A stretch of 63,166 nucleotides of DNA from Acanthaster planci. Taxonomy: Eukaryota > Echinodermata > Asteroidea > Valvatida > Acanthasteridae. Positions 1-12,674 of the stretch are shown here, piece after piece. Positions within the stretch are counted from its first letter, which is position 1. The number at the start of each line of letters is the position of its first letter. The stretch lies in assembly GCF_001949145.1 (NCBI RefSeq), contig NW_019091466.1, positions 912,851 through 976,016 on the forward strand. The letters are read 5' to 3'. The notes below the pieces were generated by a model. The model ran no database searches and had not been told where the DNA came from. It saw only the letters and a program-made list of their open reading frames with translations. Position numbers and translations under genes: made by a program.

Positions 1-105
1 GTTTTGGCACTCACACAGCAGTGGCTAGTCCGTTTTGGCACTCACACAGCAGTGGCTGGTCCATTTTGGCACTCACACAGCAGTGGCTGGTCCATTTTGG
101 CACTC
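1..105. repeat. 31-bp tandem repeat, about 3.4 copies
   Basis: Units of 31 bp start at 1, 32 and 63, with a partial unit from 94; each contains TTTTGGCACTCACACAGCAG followed by TGGCTRGTCC. The copies differ at only a few positions, so the array is young or homogenised. It lies in the intron upstream of the first visible ATP synthase gamma exon and runs off the left edge, so its full length is unknown. Short open frames on both strands here are by-products of the repeat. Confidence 0.9.
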
Positions 106-521
106 TAATTGTGCTGATGTATTGCTGTGCTTTACAAAAATCCCACATCAAAACTTTGGAGCACTGTAACAGAAACCATATCCATGTACTTATTTTTAGT
201 ATGTCTTGGTTTAGATATTTTGATGGTTGTATGAAAAAAATTATCTGAGAATACTGCAACGAAAGTTGAATGTACAAAATCAATAGAACAGCCAGGATAT
301 GAACAGCCAGGATATGGAAAAAGACCTTTTCTGGAGGAGTATCAGGGAATGCTTTAACAGGAATCTAGTATATGTAAATGTCATTGTTGCATTCTTACAT
401 GTGATAATTAATATTGTGTGCCTAGATGAGAACTAAATGGAACAGTGAAAAATGGTTAAAAAAAGTAAAGTAACAGCGTGCGTGTGAGTGTGTTACAACT
501 TCTATTGGTCTTGATTTGCAG

Positions 522-1109
522 ACAACATGTCTGTTTACGATGATGTAGACGAGGACATCTTGAAAAACTACAATGAGTTCCAGTTAGTTAGCATCCTGTA
601 TTATTGCATGATGGAAAGTAACTGTAGCGAGCAGAGCTCACGTATGACAGCTATGGACAGTGCCACCAAGAATGCTGGTAAGTCTAGAAAGGCCCATGTA
701 CATGTCGATAGGAATTTGCTCCTGCTACATCTTTTGCTTGACTTCATGTTAATGTTGGGGCTTCCATCCATTTTTTTTCATCGTCCAGTTTTTATTGTAC
801 TAACTGGATTTGATGTTTGGACACCAAATATCTCTTTAAAAATATGATTAGATTCTTAAACTCATTTAATGGAAAACCTTTCCATCACTAGAGATTATGG
901 TATAATGAGATGTTTACAAGGTCATTTACAGGCTTCATGTCAGCCAAATCCTGAAGACTGCCCTCTTGTGTCCTCTCTGACTCTTGACTTTTTTGCATTC
1001 CCTTACAGGTGAAATGATCGACAAATTGACGCTTCAATTCAACCGTACCAGACAGGCTGTCATCACCAGGGAACTCATCGAGATCATCTCTGGTGCCTCT
1101 GCTTTGTAA
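522..1109 (+). CDS. ATP5F1C: ATP synthase F1 gamma subunit, mitochondrial (C-terminal exons, partial)
   Basis: The gamma subunit is the rotating central stalk of mitochondrial F1Fo ATP synthase; its C-terminal helix turns inside the alpha3beta3 ring and couples proton flow to ATP synthesis. Two exons are visible. Exon 522-677 follows a TTGATTTGCAG acceptor and ends at GTAAGT; it encodes [10 protein letters not shown], then the hallmark [17 protein letters not shown]. Exon 1009-1109 follows TTCCCTTACAG and encodes [17 protein letters not shown], then [14 protein letters not shown] and TAA at 1107-1109. The split glycine codon (G|GT) joins the exons in frame. The SEQS.RMTAMD.A.KNA and [19 protein letters not shown] blocks are diagnostic of the family C-terminus. 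Upstream exons and the targeting peptide lie outside the window. No damage is visible. Confidence 0.95.
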
Positions 1110-1997
1110 TCCAGTGTTTGCTTAAATAGAGAAATTAAATTGCTTGAACAGTGGATGCTGGATAAGGTGTATCTCCAGAATGTTTCTGTATGATGTTTTA
1201 GGTTGTTAATGTAACAGGCCTGTAGGATGAGAATGACAAATTCAAACAGTAATTTAACCTGGGAACACAAATCTTCACATAAAAAGTTAAATCCTAAATC
1301 TGTCAGATATTCATGAAAATATTTTTCTGTCACTGCAATGAAAAAAAATTGCAGAAGGGTGGAGAACAAAACCCACAAACATGTATTTTACATGATGTTT
1401 TAGAAATTTCATTCCCATGTGCATCATTTTAACTAGTCCACAAGTGCCCTTTATACATGTACTTGATATATTATTTCCACAGTGGTCTGCCATATATAGA
1501 AGACCAACTGGGAATGCCCCATGGAACTATTTATCCAAAAACTACAACATGCTGGTAATACCAACTGGTTTTGTTATGTCAAATGTGCTCACTCAAGACC
1601 TCCATAATCTAGGGTGAACAAGAGTAAATCTGGGTTTCAGGGTTGATTTTTCATATAGGTGTATATCCCAAGTGAGTTTAAACAGCCATGGACCATTGCA
1701 GATTTTGCTTTTGTAATGTGTTCTTTTTTTAGCACGGTGAATACTGATTTAGTTTTTAGGTGCTCGGTAGTGCAGCAATTATTGGGATAAAATGCTGATG
1801 TCAATACACAACAAGGCCTAGACAGAGAGAATAGGACTCCTGTGCACTGCTTGCAAGTGGCAGACAGGGTATCACTCAATGCACTTGTACATGTGCCCAC
1901 TCCCTTTGTCCACAAAGTTTGTTTCTAGTCAAAATCCCAAAACATGAAAAATTAATTGAAGAGGTTTCTTTATTCCTACCCTAAAACTAAGTCACTG
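1110..1997. other. Downstream flank of ATP5F1C, no gene seen
   Basis: AT-rich sequence between the ATP synthase gamma stop and the first TTAA element. The open frames here are short, lack plausible splice context and resemble no family I know. It probably contains the 3' UTR. Confidence 0.5.
1134..1139 (+). terminator. Candidate polyadenylation signal (ATTAAA) of ATP5F1C
   Basis: ATTAAA lies 25 bp after the ATP synthase gamma stop codon and is the nearest common polyadenylation hexamer variant. This would give a very short 3' UTR; a longer UTR using a later signal cannot be excluded. Confidence 0.35.
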
Positions 1998-2576
1998 TTA
2001 ACCACTTGCCGCTGGGGAGCCCAGTTTCGGGCATGTATTCCTTATATGTGTAGCCGGGGTCTCTGACATCAGACAGAGGGAACTTGGCCTTGTAACAAAA
2101 ACGTACTTGTAACAAAAGAGTAGGCTGCTAGGGATTACCAACATTTTTTTCACTCTCAATAGTGGAGATAATCCACGGTATGCCACAGTTTGGGGCAGTG
2201 GGAGTGGATTACTACAGGGGAGAAAAGCCCCTCCACCACCACAGTGATGAGCCACACAGCACCGCTGCATGCTAATCTGGCCCCTATTGAAAAGAGGTCA
2301 TCGGCGCACTGTACCAGTTTTGTGAACAAGAGAAAATTATGTAACACCGCACAATCTGGGCTCTTTTCATAAGGTGGCAGGCCTGGCTGAAATACTCCAG
2401 CGTCAATAGATGTCTGTCAGATTAGAATAGAAACCAGACAGTCCGTTTGGGTGTAAGTGTCCATTAAACGAAGATATGATTTTTTAAAAAGAATTTTGGG
2501 AACTGAAAAAAAAAGGAAAATTATCACGTCCCAGCATCATCAACATTCATAAATGCCCCTGGCGTGATGTGGTTAA
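1998..2576 (-). mobile_element. Non-autonomous TTAA-flanked element (MITE), copy A, full length
   Basis: 579 bp bounded by TTAA at 1998-2001 and 2573-2576, with short inverted ends: TTAACCACTT at the left, and TTAACCACAT when the right end is reverse-complemented. The interior matches copy B (10641-11237) in the opposite orientation. Shared blocks include CCTATTGAAAAGAGGTC, GGGCTCTTTT and the TTTTGTYACAAG-type segments. No transposase is encoded. The TTAA target is typical of piggyBac and Kolobok elements, so this is probably a derivative mobilised by one of those; which one is inference. Confidence 0.8.
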
Positions 2577-5500
2577 ATATGAGACCTTTTAAGTTCTGGA
2601 GTTTGCCTTGTTATGGAAGTGTGGAATTGATTGCAAAATAAGACCAGGTTTGGTTCATACATCCTCTGCTGTGCTGTGTTAACTTCATTCAACATATCTT
2701 TTTGCTTTTACAAACAGGTTTATCCTCCCATGTTAGAAAGAAGCATTGAGAAATGCATATACACTTTCACTCCCGGGGGGCCTATGGCTGGTAGGGCTAG
2801 TGCAGTTTAATAACCAGCTGGCCTCAGACCTGCTACATGTAAAGTTTAGCTAGTATCTCAAATTCTTGGTGCATATAAAAAGTTTCATGGCTTGTGTTCA
2901 CAGCTGCTGGAAAAAATGTGCATGTATATACGTTCACAAGTTTCAAAATGGCTATAATGTTAATTATAACCAAACTTTCATCATTTCTTTGTAATGGTAA
3001 AACATTAAGTTGATTTCCTTTCACCTACATGTAGATGCTTGGACTATGCAAAGTAAACTAAAAGTTTGAATTTTGGCAATGCCAGGTTGTTTGTTACTTA
3101 CAGTCTAGTGTATTCAGGAGGTGCTGTATTGGTCGGAGGGGGGGGGGTCAGTGCCCCAGTAACTATAAAAACGCTTGTTGGCAGGCAGAGGGAGGTGGTA
3201 TTTTCAAGTTTTCTTTAAACTTGACTTTTCAGGAACACATTTTGTCTACAATATTTTGTGTGAGTAGCCAGGGAAGAATGGTTGTAGATGCAAGGGGAAA
3301 GCCTGTATCCAATGTGAAAATCAAACATGTTTTGGTCACTGATAACTCTGTGAAGATTTTATTTTACACACTGTACAGTAAACAAGTGAGAACAGTCAAG
3401 AAACTACAAAATGGAGAAAAAATAAACACATTAAACATTTACAATGCGGTGAAATGCCAAAACAAAAGTCACCTAGAAAAAGATTATTAAATTTAGGAAT
3501 TCCTGTAACCTTTTATGGCTTTTGAGGGGTGAGGCTACATTATTAGCTCTTTGCATGCTTTTTGAAGGAAAGGAAATTATGCAGACTATAAAAAAAATTC
3601 ACCTTTCATTTAAAAAAAAAAAATTAACTCGGGGAGAGGGGGTAGACCCCACTGTACCCCCCGCCCATCAGTGTGGGAGTCATGACTGGCCCAGCACTTG
3701 TACTGAACACTTGTCACCTTCACAATCATTCTAAAGCTTTTACATGCAGAAGAGACTACAAACTCCACCTTTTGCACAGGAACAAGAGCATAAATGCAAA
3801 ATGTCCTCATGCGATGTAAGACAACAAAGCACCATCATTTATATGTACATGTACACGCATATGGTGTTACATACGCAATGTCCATAGCAAAGAAATGATC
3901 CAACAGGACGGATGGTAAAGACTTTTAAGACATGAAACTATGCAACTGTGACATACAACTAAAACATACAGATCCATGACTAATGACTGAAAAAAAGCTC
4001 TGAATTAAAAGAAGCGTATTATACAAACGCAAATGACCAGTTTATACAAGACGGAAGATCACATTACATGTAGTAAGAAATAGGTGGGAAGTTAAATACA
4101 TGCATATAGGTTTGAAAACTTCCCTCTTGTGACAGAATTCAATTGCAAATCTATTCACGATTCTTAGAAAATTTATATCTTGAACCGTAAACTGATTGAA
4201 AAGTTCAAGAAAAGCATCTTTCAGCCAAAATATATTGAAAAATTGTGTAAAGAACAGAGAAAAAGTAGCAGAAACACACAAAAGTTAAAATCCAACCGAA
4301 AGCAAGGGGTTTAAGTCAACAACAGTATGCACAATCACCTCAACCATGTTTGGTTTTCTTTTGGTATTTTCCTGAATGTACAGTACCAGAATCCAAAAAA
4401 CGGCAAAATGTGCAGCCTGAAGAATGCATTAGATCACAATGGCTGGAAAATAGGTCTTTTGTTCGTAACTCGGACCAACACAGTCCAACGGAAACTGATT
4501 TACAAAAAAGGGTTACATTTTGGCATGGTTAAGGTTAATGCATGCTAGTGAATAGCAATACCTGAAAATATGTCAAATGATAAAAATGGTGGTATTACAC
4601 CCAATTTGCAGCCTCTATTTACTTATTTATGTATGTGGTACAAAAATGACTGTTATTACATCAAGAACTAGCCAACAATTTTATGACAACAATGTATTGC
4701 CTGTACATGATATGTATATGCCATATATATATGCCTCAGGACCTAATCAATGTACAATTACTGTTAATGTAGAAAGTTCTGTTCTACATAACAATAACAT
4801 ACATTAACATGTACAAGCTTGTAAATCTAAACATGTCAAAATAGGAAATGGGTTTTCAGCAGAATTATACCTTGTAGGCAAGCACAATTTGTCAGAATGT
4901 TATATGAGAACACCATGAACTGCCGACAGTGTACTTCAAAAATCATGTGCAACTCATAGAAACACAAAACACATGTAAATGTTTGACTATTTCTTAGGAC
5001 ATTTGAAGTGAGAAACACACGTTCATTGTGTAAGAAGTGATTTTTTACACTTGAAATATACTGTCCAAAGCTAATTAGATTTCTTAAGTAATTTTATTTC
5101 AATGTGCAATAACTTCTGTTTTTGTGCAGTAGTTTTTGACAGTGCATATGTGTAGAGTACAGAAGTCTGGAGGCAAGGCTATTGCTGCTCTTCATGAAAA
5201 GTATGGTTATGATTACACATTCAGTAAGGCTACTCAACAAATTACTAACTGCCAGCACAGAAAATTCAGACCGTTTCCGGATTTGTAATAAGCCTGTAAT
5301 CAAAAGGAAAAATATGAGATAATTTTATCACCCATGGAAAGCACAGCATACCATGTGGTAAAATTATTCATTCAATAATATCCAATACCTGAATAATCCC
5401 TTGTCATTTGACTAACATGTCACTGACATGTATATGACATATTCAACGATAAACCCTGGAATATATTATTGGACTACATAGGCACTCAGTAGGCCCAGCT

Positions 5501-7527
5501 GTGACTCCTCAAACAAACAGTGGTGGTTTAACTATGGGGAGCGTGTAACCTTAATTGTTAAACAAAAATGTGCACACCCCAGGATGCCCCTCAGAAATTT
5601 CACTCCAGTTCCGACACTGATAACCAGTCCAAATTACAGTTGCAGAATGCAAATGTTGCACTTTTATCTCAGGATGAGAAATTAAATTAGCATCTTGCAC
5701 ATGAGGATTTAATGAATACTTCGCATATGTGCAAATGGAAAGAAGAAAGAATTGTGTCATTCAGCCCAAGTATTAGAACATTTCAACTGCCACCTAATGA
5801 AATTATTCTTACCCCTGTTCATAAATATTCATTATTTGTATAACACTACCACTGCAAGACATACCTGGTACTATTTTACACACATTTCATGCACATTCAT
5901 TGGTTCCTAGATTTCATAATTGCAAAGTATTTTTAATATTTACACAAAACATTTTCCCCAATGAAATTAGACCCAAGGCACTTCTGTTACTCCAATATGT
6001 GCATTTCATATCAAATTATTTAAGTAGCATTGTAATTTAAGTACAACAGGTGAATTATTGTCCAACCAAACAAGCCACAGGTGTGTTGGGTACCATGAAA
6101 CAATTGTGGTGCTCCCACAAAAGTCTTCCTTGGTTGGTTTAGGATTAGTATGCGCAAAAAAACTTGCACAATTTGTTAAAACTCAAGAAAAAAGCACCAA
6201 AGTGGGAAAATGGACTCAAGGTGTGCTAGCTACATGTACATATAGGGGGCACAACATTGGGTTTTTGCTGTGATTTTACAAGATCGACTGATTTAGTGGC
6301 GTAAAAGTTCAGGCAGTTGTCATTCCACTGACTTGTTTCAAGTTTGAGTTAACTGCTTTGAGAAAAATTCAGAAAAACGGCAGCCTTTTTAACAGTCAAA
6401 TTGAAGATTTTGTAATTTATCTTGTGCAAAATCCATGAACTACAGGGCATTCTGAGTGAGCAGAACAACGTACAAATTACTTGCAAGGTCCATCTGAAGA
6501 TCAACAGGCATGACAGGTGGTCTTGCCCCTTCAAATGAGCATATTTCAATGGTAAAGAGTACTCAGTAAATTAACCTTGAAGTAATGTGCCTCTTTGACA
6601 ATGTAGCTCTATGGGATCATGGAAAAACTTCACTGAGTAGTGATGTTACTGCAGTTTATATGCAGTTGACTCATATCACGACAAGAGTATATGCACAAAC
6701 TTTTTCCACACTTTCACATCAGTTCAGACATCAATGGAAATATAAAATCCATTCTCAATTTCCTAATAATTTAGCTAAAGGTGGTTTAACTCTTGAAATC
6801 ATAGTTTTTGTTGATGAAAATCATCTCCCAGTGCACAGAGCTCAAAAACGGCTGCCAAATTACGATTTGGACCATACCATTACATTTCGAGAGTGATAGC
6901 GAGATTACAACATTTTCACGTTGAGAAAGTCCCTTTCTGTACACCAAACTTAATTCTGAAGTGATCCAATTTCTTTAACTTTATACGGTACCTCAGCACT
7001 TACTTTCATCTTCTTTCAGCTTTCAATGTGTTTTGTGATTTTCCACCAGTGTGTTTTTGCTGCTTTTAGTGTTACCTATTTATAACGACTCCTACAACAT
7101 CTGTACACATCACACACAAAAATCGGCACCTGTGAACAGACATCGTATTTAAAATGAGAAAAAATTAAACAATGGTCGACTGACTGAAAGAAAGAGAAGA
7201 ATAGTGTTTTCTCAAAAATGACGGCATTGTGGGAAGAAATAATTTAAATTGATCAAGGCTGTTATTTACTTTATTTCAAGTAAGATTTTTCAAAGATAAC
7301 TCAGCAGTTTCATTTTTTCTGATTTTACCAATGGTGCAACCTACCCTTAAAGTCACACAAATTCACAATTTGAGCAAATTATGCTCTGAATGATATTTTA
7401 GATGAGATTACTTTTGCCAACCATAATTGCAGGGGCTTTTTATTGTAAAATTATGACTTCAGATTACCTTTTCCTTGCAAACTGACCATATATCTTGCTA
7501 TTCTGTTTCCACATGGTAAGGCCTCAC
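2577..7527. other. AT-rich intergenic stretch without a recognisable gene
   Basis: About 5 kb in which I find no convincing exon, RNA gene or complete mobile element. Scattered ACATGTAC motifs and homopolymer runs occur (poly-A near 3611-3621, poly-G near 3140). Open frames such as 3221-3490, 4327-4548 and 6585-6896 (+) lack splice context and family motifs. The stretch may be intron or 3' flank of the unassigned minus-strand gene whose exons are at 7528-7650 and beyond. Confidence 0.4.
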
Positions 7528-7650
7528 CTTGTCTCTTGCCATTCTACTTCCAGTGGCTTGAGTGAAGCCTTGAGGAGGCTGTCCCAGATCTTGCTGTGCT
7601 GACTGTGGATGACAAGCTTTGGGCTTGTGGAGTTTGACGACTCAAACGGG
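7528..7650 (-). CDS. Probable internal exon of an unassigned gene
   Basis: On the minus strand a pyrimidine-rich acceptor ending CCAACAG precedes 7650 and a GTGAGG donor follows 7528. The enclosed 123 bases read openly as PFESSNSTSPKLVIHSQHS, then KIWDSLLKASLKPLEVEW and QET. The composition is protein-like, low in T-rich noise, and unlike the surrounding AT-rich DNA. I do not recognise the family. The exon needs two bases from the exon before it, so at least one more exon should lie between here and 10126. It is probably part of the same transcript as the two short exons at 10126-10335. Confidence 0.45.
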
Positions 7651-10125
7651 CTGTTGGACAATTTAAAACAATTAAAACAATGATAAGGAATTCAGCTGGG
7701 ATTGTTGAAAGAGGGAGTACATCTTGAAGAGCCAAGAATTTGTTTGCGAAGCACACAAAATGAGAGCGCAATGCAAAGTCTGTGATGGCTGGTTTCCAAG
7801 GCCCACTTAAGAGCCTTAGAAGCTTCTTTATATGGTCTGGTAGTCTCTTAGGCATTTTTGATATTTTTCCCAAGTAAAAGAGAGCTAAAATGGTTTGAAT
7901 TTTCTTGTTATTGCTGTTGATGTGGTATCATGACCTTGAAAGACCCCCACCAAATGCTTTCATTAATCCAATAGCACCAAAGATATTAGCAGTCTGTTCA
8001 AGCATAGTTTAGCCTATAAGCGTATATCACAAGTGGATATCACTTTTTTGCACAGTGGAAATAAAATAGGTGATCACGGCAATAATCAATTAAAAATTAT
8101 GAGTTTCTTGCAGGCGCTAGGCCTAGTTTGGGAAAAAACCTTTAGATTTACTGACTGGAAAAGGCATTTGCTTTGCCAGTAGCTGTTCAGGACTTTGCCA
8201 CTGTGGAAAGCATGCCTCTAAGTTTAAACAATCCAAGCAGGTACAATACGTTCAAAACTGTACACATGTATATGTATGGTACATGTGCCTCAGTACTTTA
8301 ACCACATGGACATTTACAACATCGCTAGTGTCGTTTCCCTGCACAGTCTCCCACCATTTGGTGTACATTTCATCTTGATAACAGTGTTCTCATTTTTATT
8401 GACAAGGTATTAATGAAGTATTAATGCAGGTCCCGGATACCTGTGCAATAAATATGCGACAGATTTGATGCAAACACTGTGATTTTTCGAAATTTTTGAT
8501 ATTTGATACATTATAAGAGTTTCATAAAGCGCAGCAATACATGATTGGTGGCGTTATCGTTCACAGGTGCCTACATGGACCGGCAGCTGCAGCATGAACA
8601 CAGCAATTGACAGATGGGAAAAGCACTTCAGGTGACGGTGAAAAAATAGTGATATCAGAATAAAGATACTAAAGCAGAAAGACATATACAAAGGAAAAAA
8701 AATAAGAAATCCTTCCAAAATTTTCAATCTTCTTAAACTTTTCAACGACTGCATGATGTCAAAGTTCTGTCATGGGACAAGTCACTTGCTCACGGCACTC
8801 CCATGTCCTTCACACCATTTCTGTTTATACAAACCAGCATTATCACCGATGTGAGAGACAGACTGGTTCCCTTTTTGGTTGTGCTCATGAAGATATGATT
8901 CTACATGAAACAAAGCGTATACCACACTATAATGGAAGCGCTAGTGTGTCCGTGCACACATGGTGCATTATCACTTGGTTTTAAGAGAACTCGAAAACAT
9001 TGAAATTCCATCAACTATGGATCAACTTTTCCTTTTCAAAGAATGATCTATTGAATTGTGCTCATGGAATTCCATTTAACTGAAGCACATTTTGATACTT
9101 TTTTAGCATGGTTTTGAGTTGAAAATATAAGCCGTGCTTGAAAATTTTGCCGGTGTTTTTTCAAAACTGGCCATGCTATCACGGCCTGCATGGCTCACTA
9201 GCTAATACACTGCCAACAATTGAACCAACAGTCAAGTAAATGTTGGAACTCAGGAAGTTAAAACAAATCTTTAGAATATCTATATATCATGTCTAATGAA
9301 TATAGTTGAGGTTTTTTTAAAGAAATTTAGAACAGTGCTAGACTGTGCCCACACAGTTGTGCCAATATCAAATCCAATGTGGCAAAACCAAAATGCACAA
9401 TCAGTAAATGAGCTGGAAAATGTGCTTATATGTTGCCTGTATGTGTTGTGCTTGAGTGCTGCACATTTTCTAAAATTCAGGCCACCTAATTGTATGTTCT
9501 ACAGACATTCTTTTGAATTCAAACTATCGCCAAGATCGACAAGAGGAAATTGTCTTATTTGATACAGCTCTATGGTATGATTTCACAAGCTGACTGTATG
9601 ATGCCTGCACTGCTACAATAAAGGTACAAGTACTGTATGTGCCTGTGCTCCTGAGCAGACACTCGCAAAAATGTTGTCTATCCTTCATTGGACAAATGTA
9701 TGCCCTCAGAGGATTTAACTGTCACTGAATGAAATTACTCTTACCATTGCACAAATGTGAAACATTCATAATTTGATTTATACAACACATGCATAAATCC
9801 TGTTGTTAGAACAAAAGGCCCTGCTTGCATAGTAATGTCCAGCATTTTGCGATACAGATTAATTACCCTGCAAAGTTGGACTGGCTTTCTCCTTTATTAT
9901 TTTCCTCTTTAAAACTGTGAATGATAGATATGGAATGGGGGTGGGAACAATTCAATGACGTGATCAACGATCTACCAATCAAACTCAGGCGTGGGTTTAT
10001 CTTGTGTCCATTTATAATCTCTAATACTGGCCAGCCTGCCATTTGCACTAAGTGACCTGAGAGTGACCCGGTAAAGACCTAGACCTAGCAGGACACAAGA
10101 GATTTGGATGCAGTCGAATACTTAC
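7651..10125. other. Putative intron, nothing recognised
   Basis: AT-rich DNA between probable exons of the unassigned minus-strand gene. It should contain one further exon for phase reasons, but I could not pick it out. A short block near 9725-9795 (TGAATGAAATTACTCTTACC and a following ATTCATAATTTG) loosely resembles 5797-5850, so a small dispersed repeat may be present. Confidence 0.35.
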
Positions 10126-10335
10126 TTCCAGTGTCACTTGGGGCAAGGCACGTTTCCAGATGGCCTTGAAGCTTGTCTAAATGTAAAGAAATTGTCAAGG
10201 AAGACTTTGACTTATCTCAACCTTTGTTGACATATTAAAACACTGCAACAAGGCGATACTCTTTAAGATGTTTAAGCCTTCAAGTTAATTATACACACCT
10301 GTCAACGATATTCACACTGCACTTGTCCCAATGAC
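10126..10335 (-). CDS. Two short probable exons of an unassigned gene (10299-10335 and 10126-10171)
   Basis: On the minus strand the first exon, 10335-10299, follows a T-rich acceptor ending TTTTTCAAAG and ends at a GTGTGT donor. The second, 10171-10126, follows an acceptor ending ACAAG and ends at GTAAGT. Spliced, they read continuously as HWDKCSVNIVD, then SFKAIWKRALPQVTLE, with the serine codon split across the junction. Phase compatibility and two donor/acceptor pairs support real exons. The family is not recognised. A longer reading of the first exon back to about 10470 is also open, so its start is uncertain. Confidence 0.4.
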
Positions 10336-10640
10336 CTTTGAAAAATGACAAGATATTACAACAGTCCAACAAAAAGCTGGGCTTTACAAATGTTGTTCCT
10401 TGGTGGTCAAGTGTTTCACGCTTTGTGATTTTTTTTCTTACTATATTATTACTTCTTGAAGACATTATGACCACTTACTACAGCGCCTGACTGTAGCCTA
10501 CAGCCACTTGAGGGCTCCACACAAGCTCAACGTCCACAGAGTAGTTTCAGCTTGGTGTGTGTGTACAAGGCCAATCAATCATGCATTAGGACGAGTATGG
10601 AGGTCACTCTGCTCTACATAGGGGAGTTGCCAGAATGTGT

Positions 10641-11237
10641 TTAACCACTTCATGTCGGGACATTTTTCAATGTTGATGATGCTGGGCCATTTTTTCCATT
10701 TTCAAAATCCTTCAAAAATTCATCATTTCATTAAATGGTCGTTTATAGCCGCATGAAGTAATCTTTAGGCACTGCTCTAAGTTGACAGGTACCTTCACTG
10801 ACGCCCAAGTATTTCAGCCAGGCTGGCAGCCTTGTAAAAAGAGCCCAGATCATGTGGTGTAACTTTCTTTTGTTCACAAACTTGCCACAGTGCGCTGCTG
10901 ACCTCTTTTCAATAGGGGCCAGATTAGCGTGCAGCGGTCTTGTGAGGCTCATCACTGTGGTGGTGGAGCTCTTTTGTCCCCAGTGGTAATCCGCTCACTC
11001 TCAATGCTCCAAACCCTGGTATACGGTTTCAAAACAAGGCTGGATTATCACTCCTTTTTAAAGTGAAAAATGTCAGTAATGCCCAGCAGCCTGGTCTTTT
11101 GTTCGAAGTACGGTCTTTTGTTCGGAGTACGGTCTTTTGTTATAGGGCCCTGTTTCCTTTGTCCAAGTTCGGAGAACCCGGCCACGCACATAAACCATAC
11201 GTCTCTGATTCCGGAGTCCCCGGCAGGAAGTGGTTAA
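10641..11237 (+). mobile_element. Non-autonomous TTAA-flanked element (MITE), copy B, full length
   Basis: 597 bp between TTAA at 10641-10644 and 11234-11237, with inverted ends TTAACCACTT and AAGTGGTTAA. It is the same family as copies at 1998-2576 (inverted), 21037-21189, 37718-37948 and 48563-49118. Internally it has a triplicated GGTCTTTTGTT-type segment near 11095-11145. A second isolated AAGTGGTTAA occurs at 11281-11290, 53 bp beyond the right end, which may be the end of another copy or an older insertion. No coding capacity. Confidence 0.82.
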
Positions 11238-11853
11238 ACAACACAGGAAATCCCTGCATGCTCACATGTCATCTGGTATGAAGTGGTTAATTTCAATGAC
11301 ATCACTTTTGATGAGGTAAAATTGGTACCAATGCTAGATTTAAAGTCAGTATATGTACATGTAGAATGTGGCTTATCGGGTTTAATTACAATCTTTATAC
11401 CAGCAGCATCGTATGAGACCAGGGTCATTCTAAAAAGTAATGTCCAAGTTTTATCTGTTCCCATCACATCTGACATATGATGTTGTAACTTCAGAATGCA
11501 TTCTTGAATTTCAATGAGTGATTAAGTATTGTAAATCACATATACATGCCAAATAAGTAAAAATAGTTAGAAGTCGATTCCACTGATATAACCTTTATCA
11601 AATTACACATGTCAAGTGTTAAGGGCCGGTCAAACAGGTCTCGATAACAACAACAACAAAGAAAATGAAAAAACAAATCGATTTCCTTTCATATAAGTTA
11701 AACCGGTCACACAGTACACGATGACGTGAACGAATTTCCCAAAGAAGGAAAGTTTGTTTGAATTGATTGTAGAGCGATTTTTCTTGGTGAGAAACTTCCT
11801 TTGACCAATCAGAGTTGAGCTTTGGAATTACATCACTTCCCCCAAAAAACAAA

Positions 11854-12038
11854 ATGGATGACGAAAAATTGATTATAGAAGTCGAAAAGAACAAATTTTG
11901 TAAAACAAACCCAGTCCATTGTCGACATAAGTAAAAAGCAAGACATTTGGAGAGATTGGAGACAAACTTCAATGCAGTGATAAGCATGTTTTATTAACGT
12001 TCCAAAACATTTCAGGACCGTTTTTCAGGTGAAGGCAG
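11854..12038 (+). pseudogene. MADF-domain (Myb/SANT-like) protein, first exon, broken
   Basis: The start ATG at 11854 gives MDDEKLIIEVEKNK, the usual opening of MADF domains, which bind DNA in Harbinger accessory proteins and in MADF-BESS regulators. The same frame continues after a stop as KARHLERLETNFNAV, and after a second stop as RSKTFQDRFSGE. The last block resembles the family's terminal W+.LRDRF.+E motif. A GTGAGT donor follows at 12039. Two in-frame stops and loss of the central W/Y residues show it is dead. It lies inside the inverted repeats of the Harbinger-like element. Confidence 0.45.
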
Positions 12039-12625
12039 GTGAGTACTGGCTCGTAATGTTGCACTACACATAGGCCTAGCCTCCCAGTCCTACCACTACA
12101 CCAGTCCTACTACTGTACTAGTCATTCACCAGTCCAATCATAATAAGCCTAAATGTACATCTGCTTCACATCCAGAAATGACTTCTCCTTGTGGATGGTT
12201 TTAGTGACTGCTTGGGCTCATTTCATACATGTTTATTTGTCACAAAAGTCTGGCAACATTTGACCTTTTGGTGGCTCAAGCACACAAATGACTGTACCAT
12301 ATCATGCAATAATGCATATGGCCGTGCTCCAACAAGACGTGTGGGTATTTTACGAGTACCTGTCATTCTTCCTCCATGAAATGGGCCAGATTTGGGCTTA
12401 ATCCATAGTCCCCTATAAAAGTGGGTTTTGAGGAAGAAATCCAAGTAACTTTAAGACATGTAAGACTTGCTGTTACCAATACCAGGTAAGGTTACAATTA
12501 CAAAAACAATGTGCAGCCAGTGTAGCCACACCAGCTATTCCCATCATGCCAGTACTCACTGATGCCGGTGTTGATCAATTTTCAGTGCAATCTTGACTCT
12601 TGCACAAATTTATTGTACTTTGTGT

Positions 12626-12674
12626 GGAGCTGATTTCCCTTAAAATAGGTTTACTTCAGAGGGAAATCAGCTCC
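12626..12674. repeat. Perfect 15-bp hairpin
   Basis: GGAGCTGATTTCCCT at 12626-12640 is exactly reverse-complemented at 12660-12674, with a 19-base loop. It lies inside the Harbinger-like element, where the intron of the MADF gene would be. It may be a remnant of a small foldback insertion. Confidence 0.7.

Noticed and set aside
3221-3490. Plus-strand frame with VVDARGKPVSNVKIKHVL resembling DARGKPVRSHYVHFL at 52935-52980
   Set aside because: The similarity is short, the nucleotide match is weak, and neither frame has further coding support.
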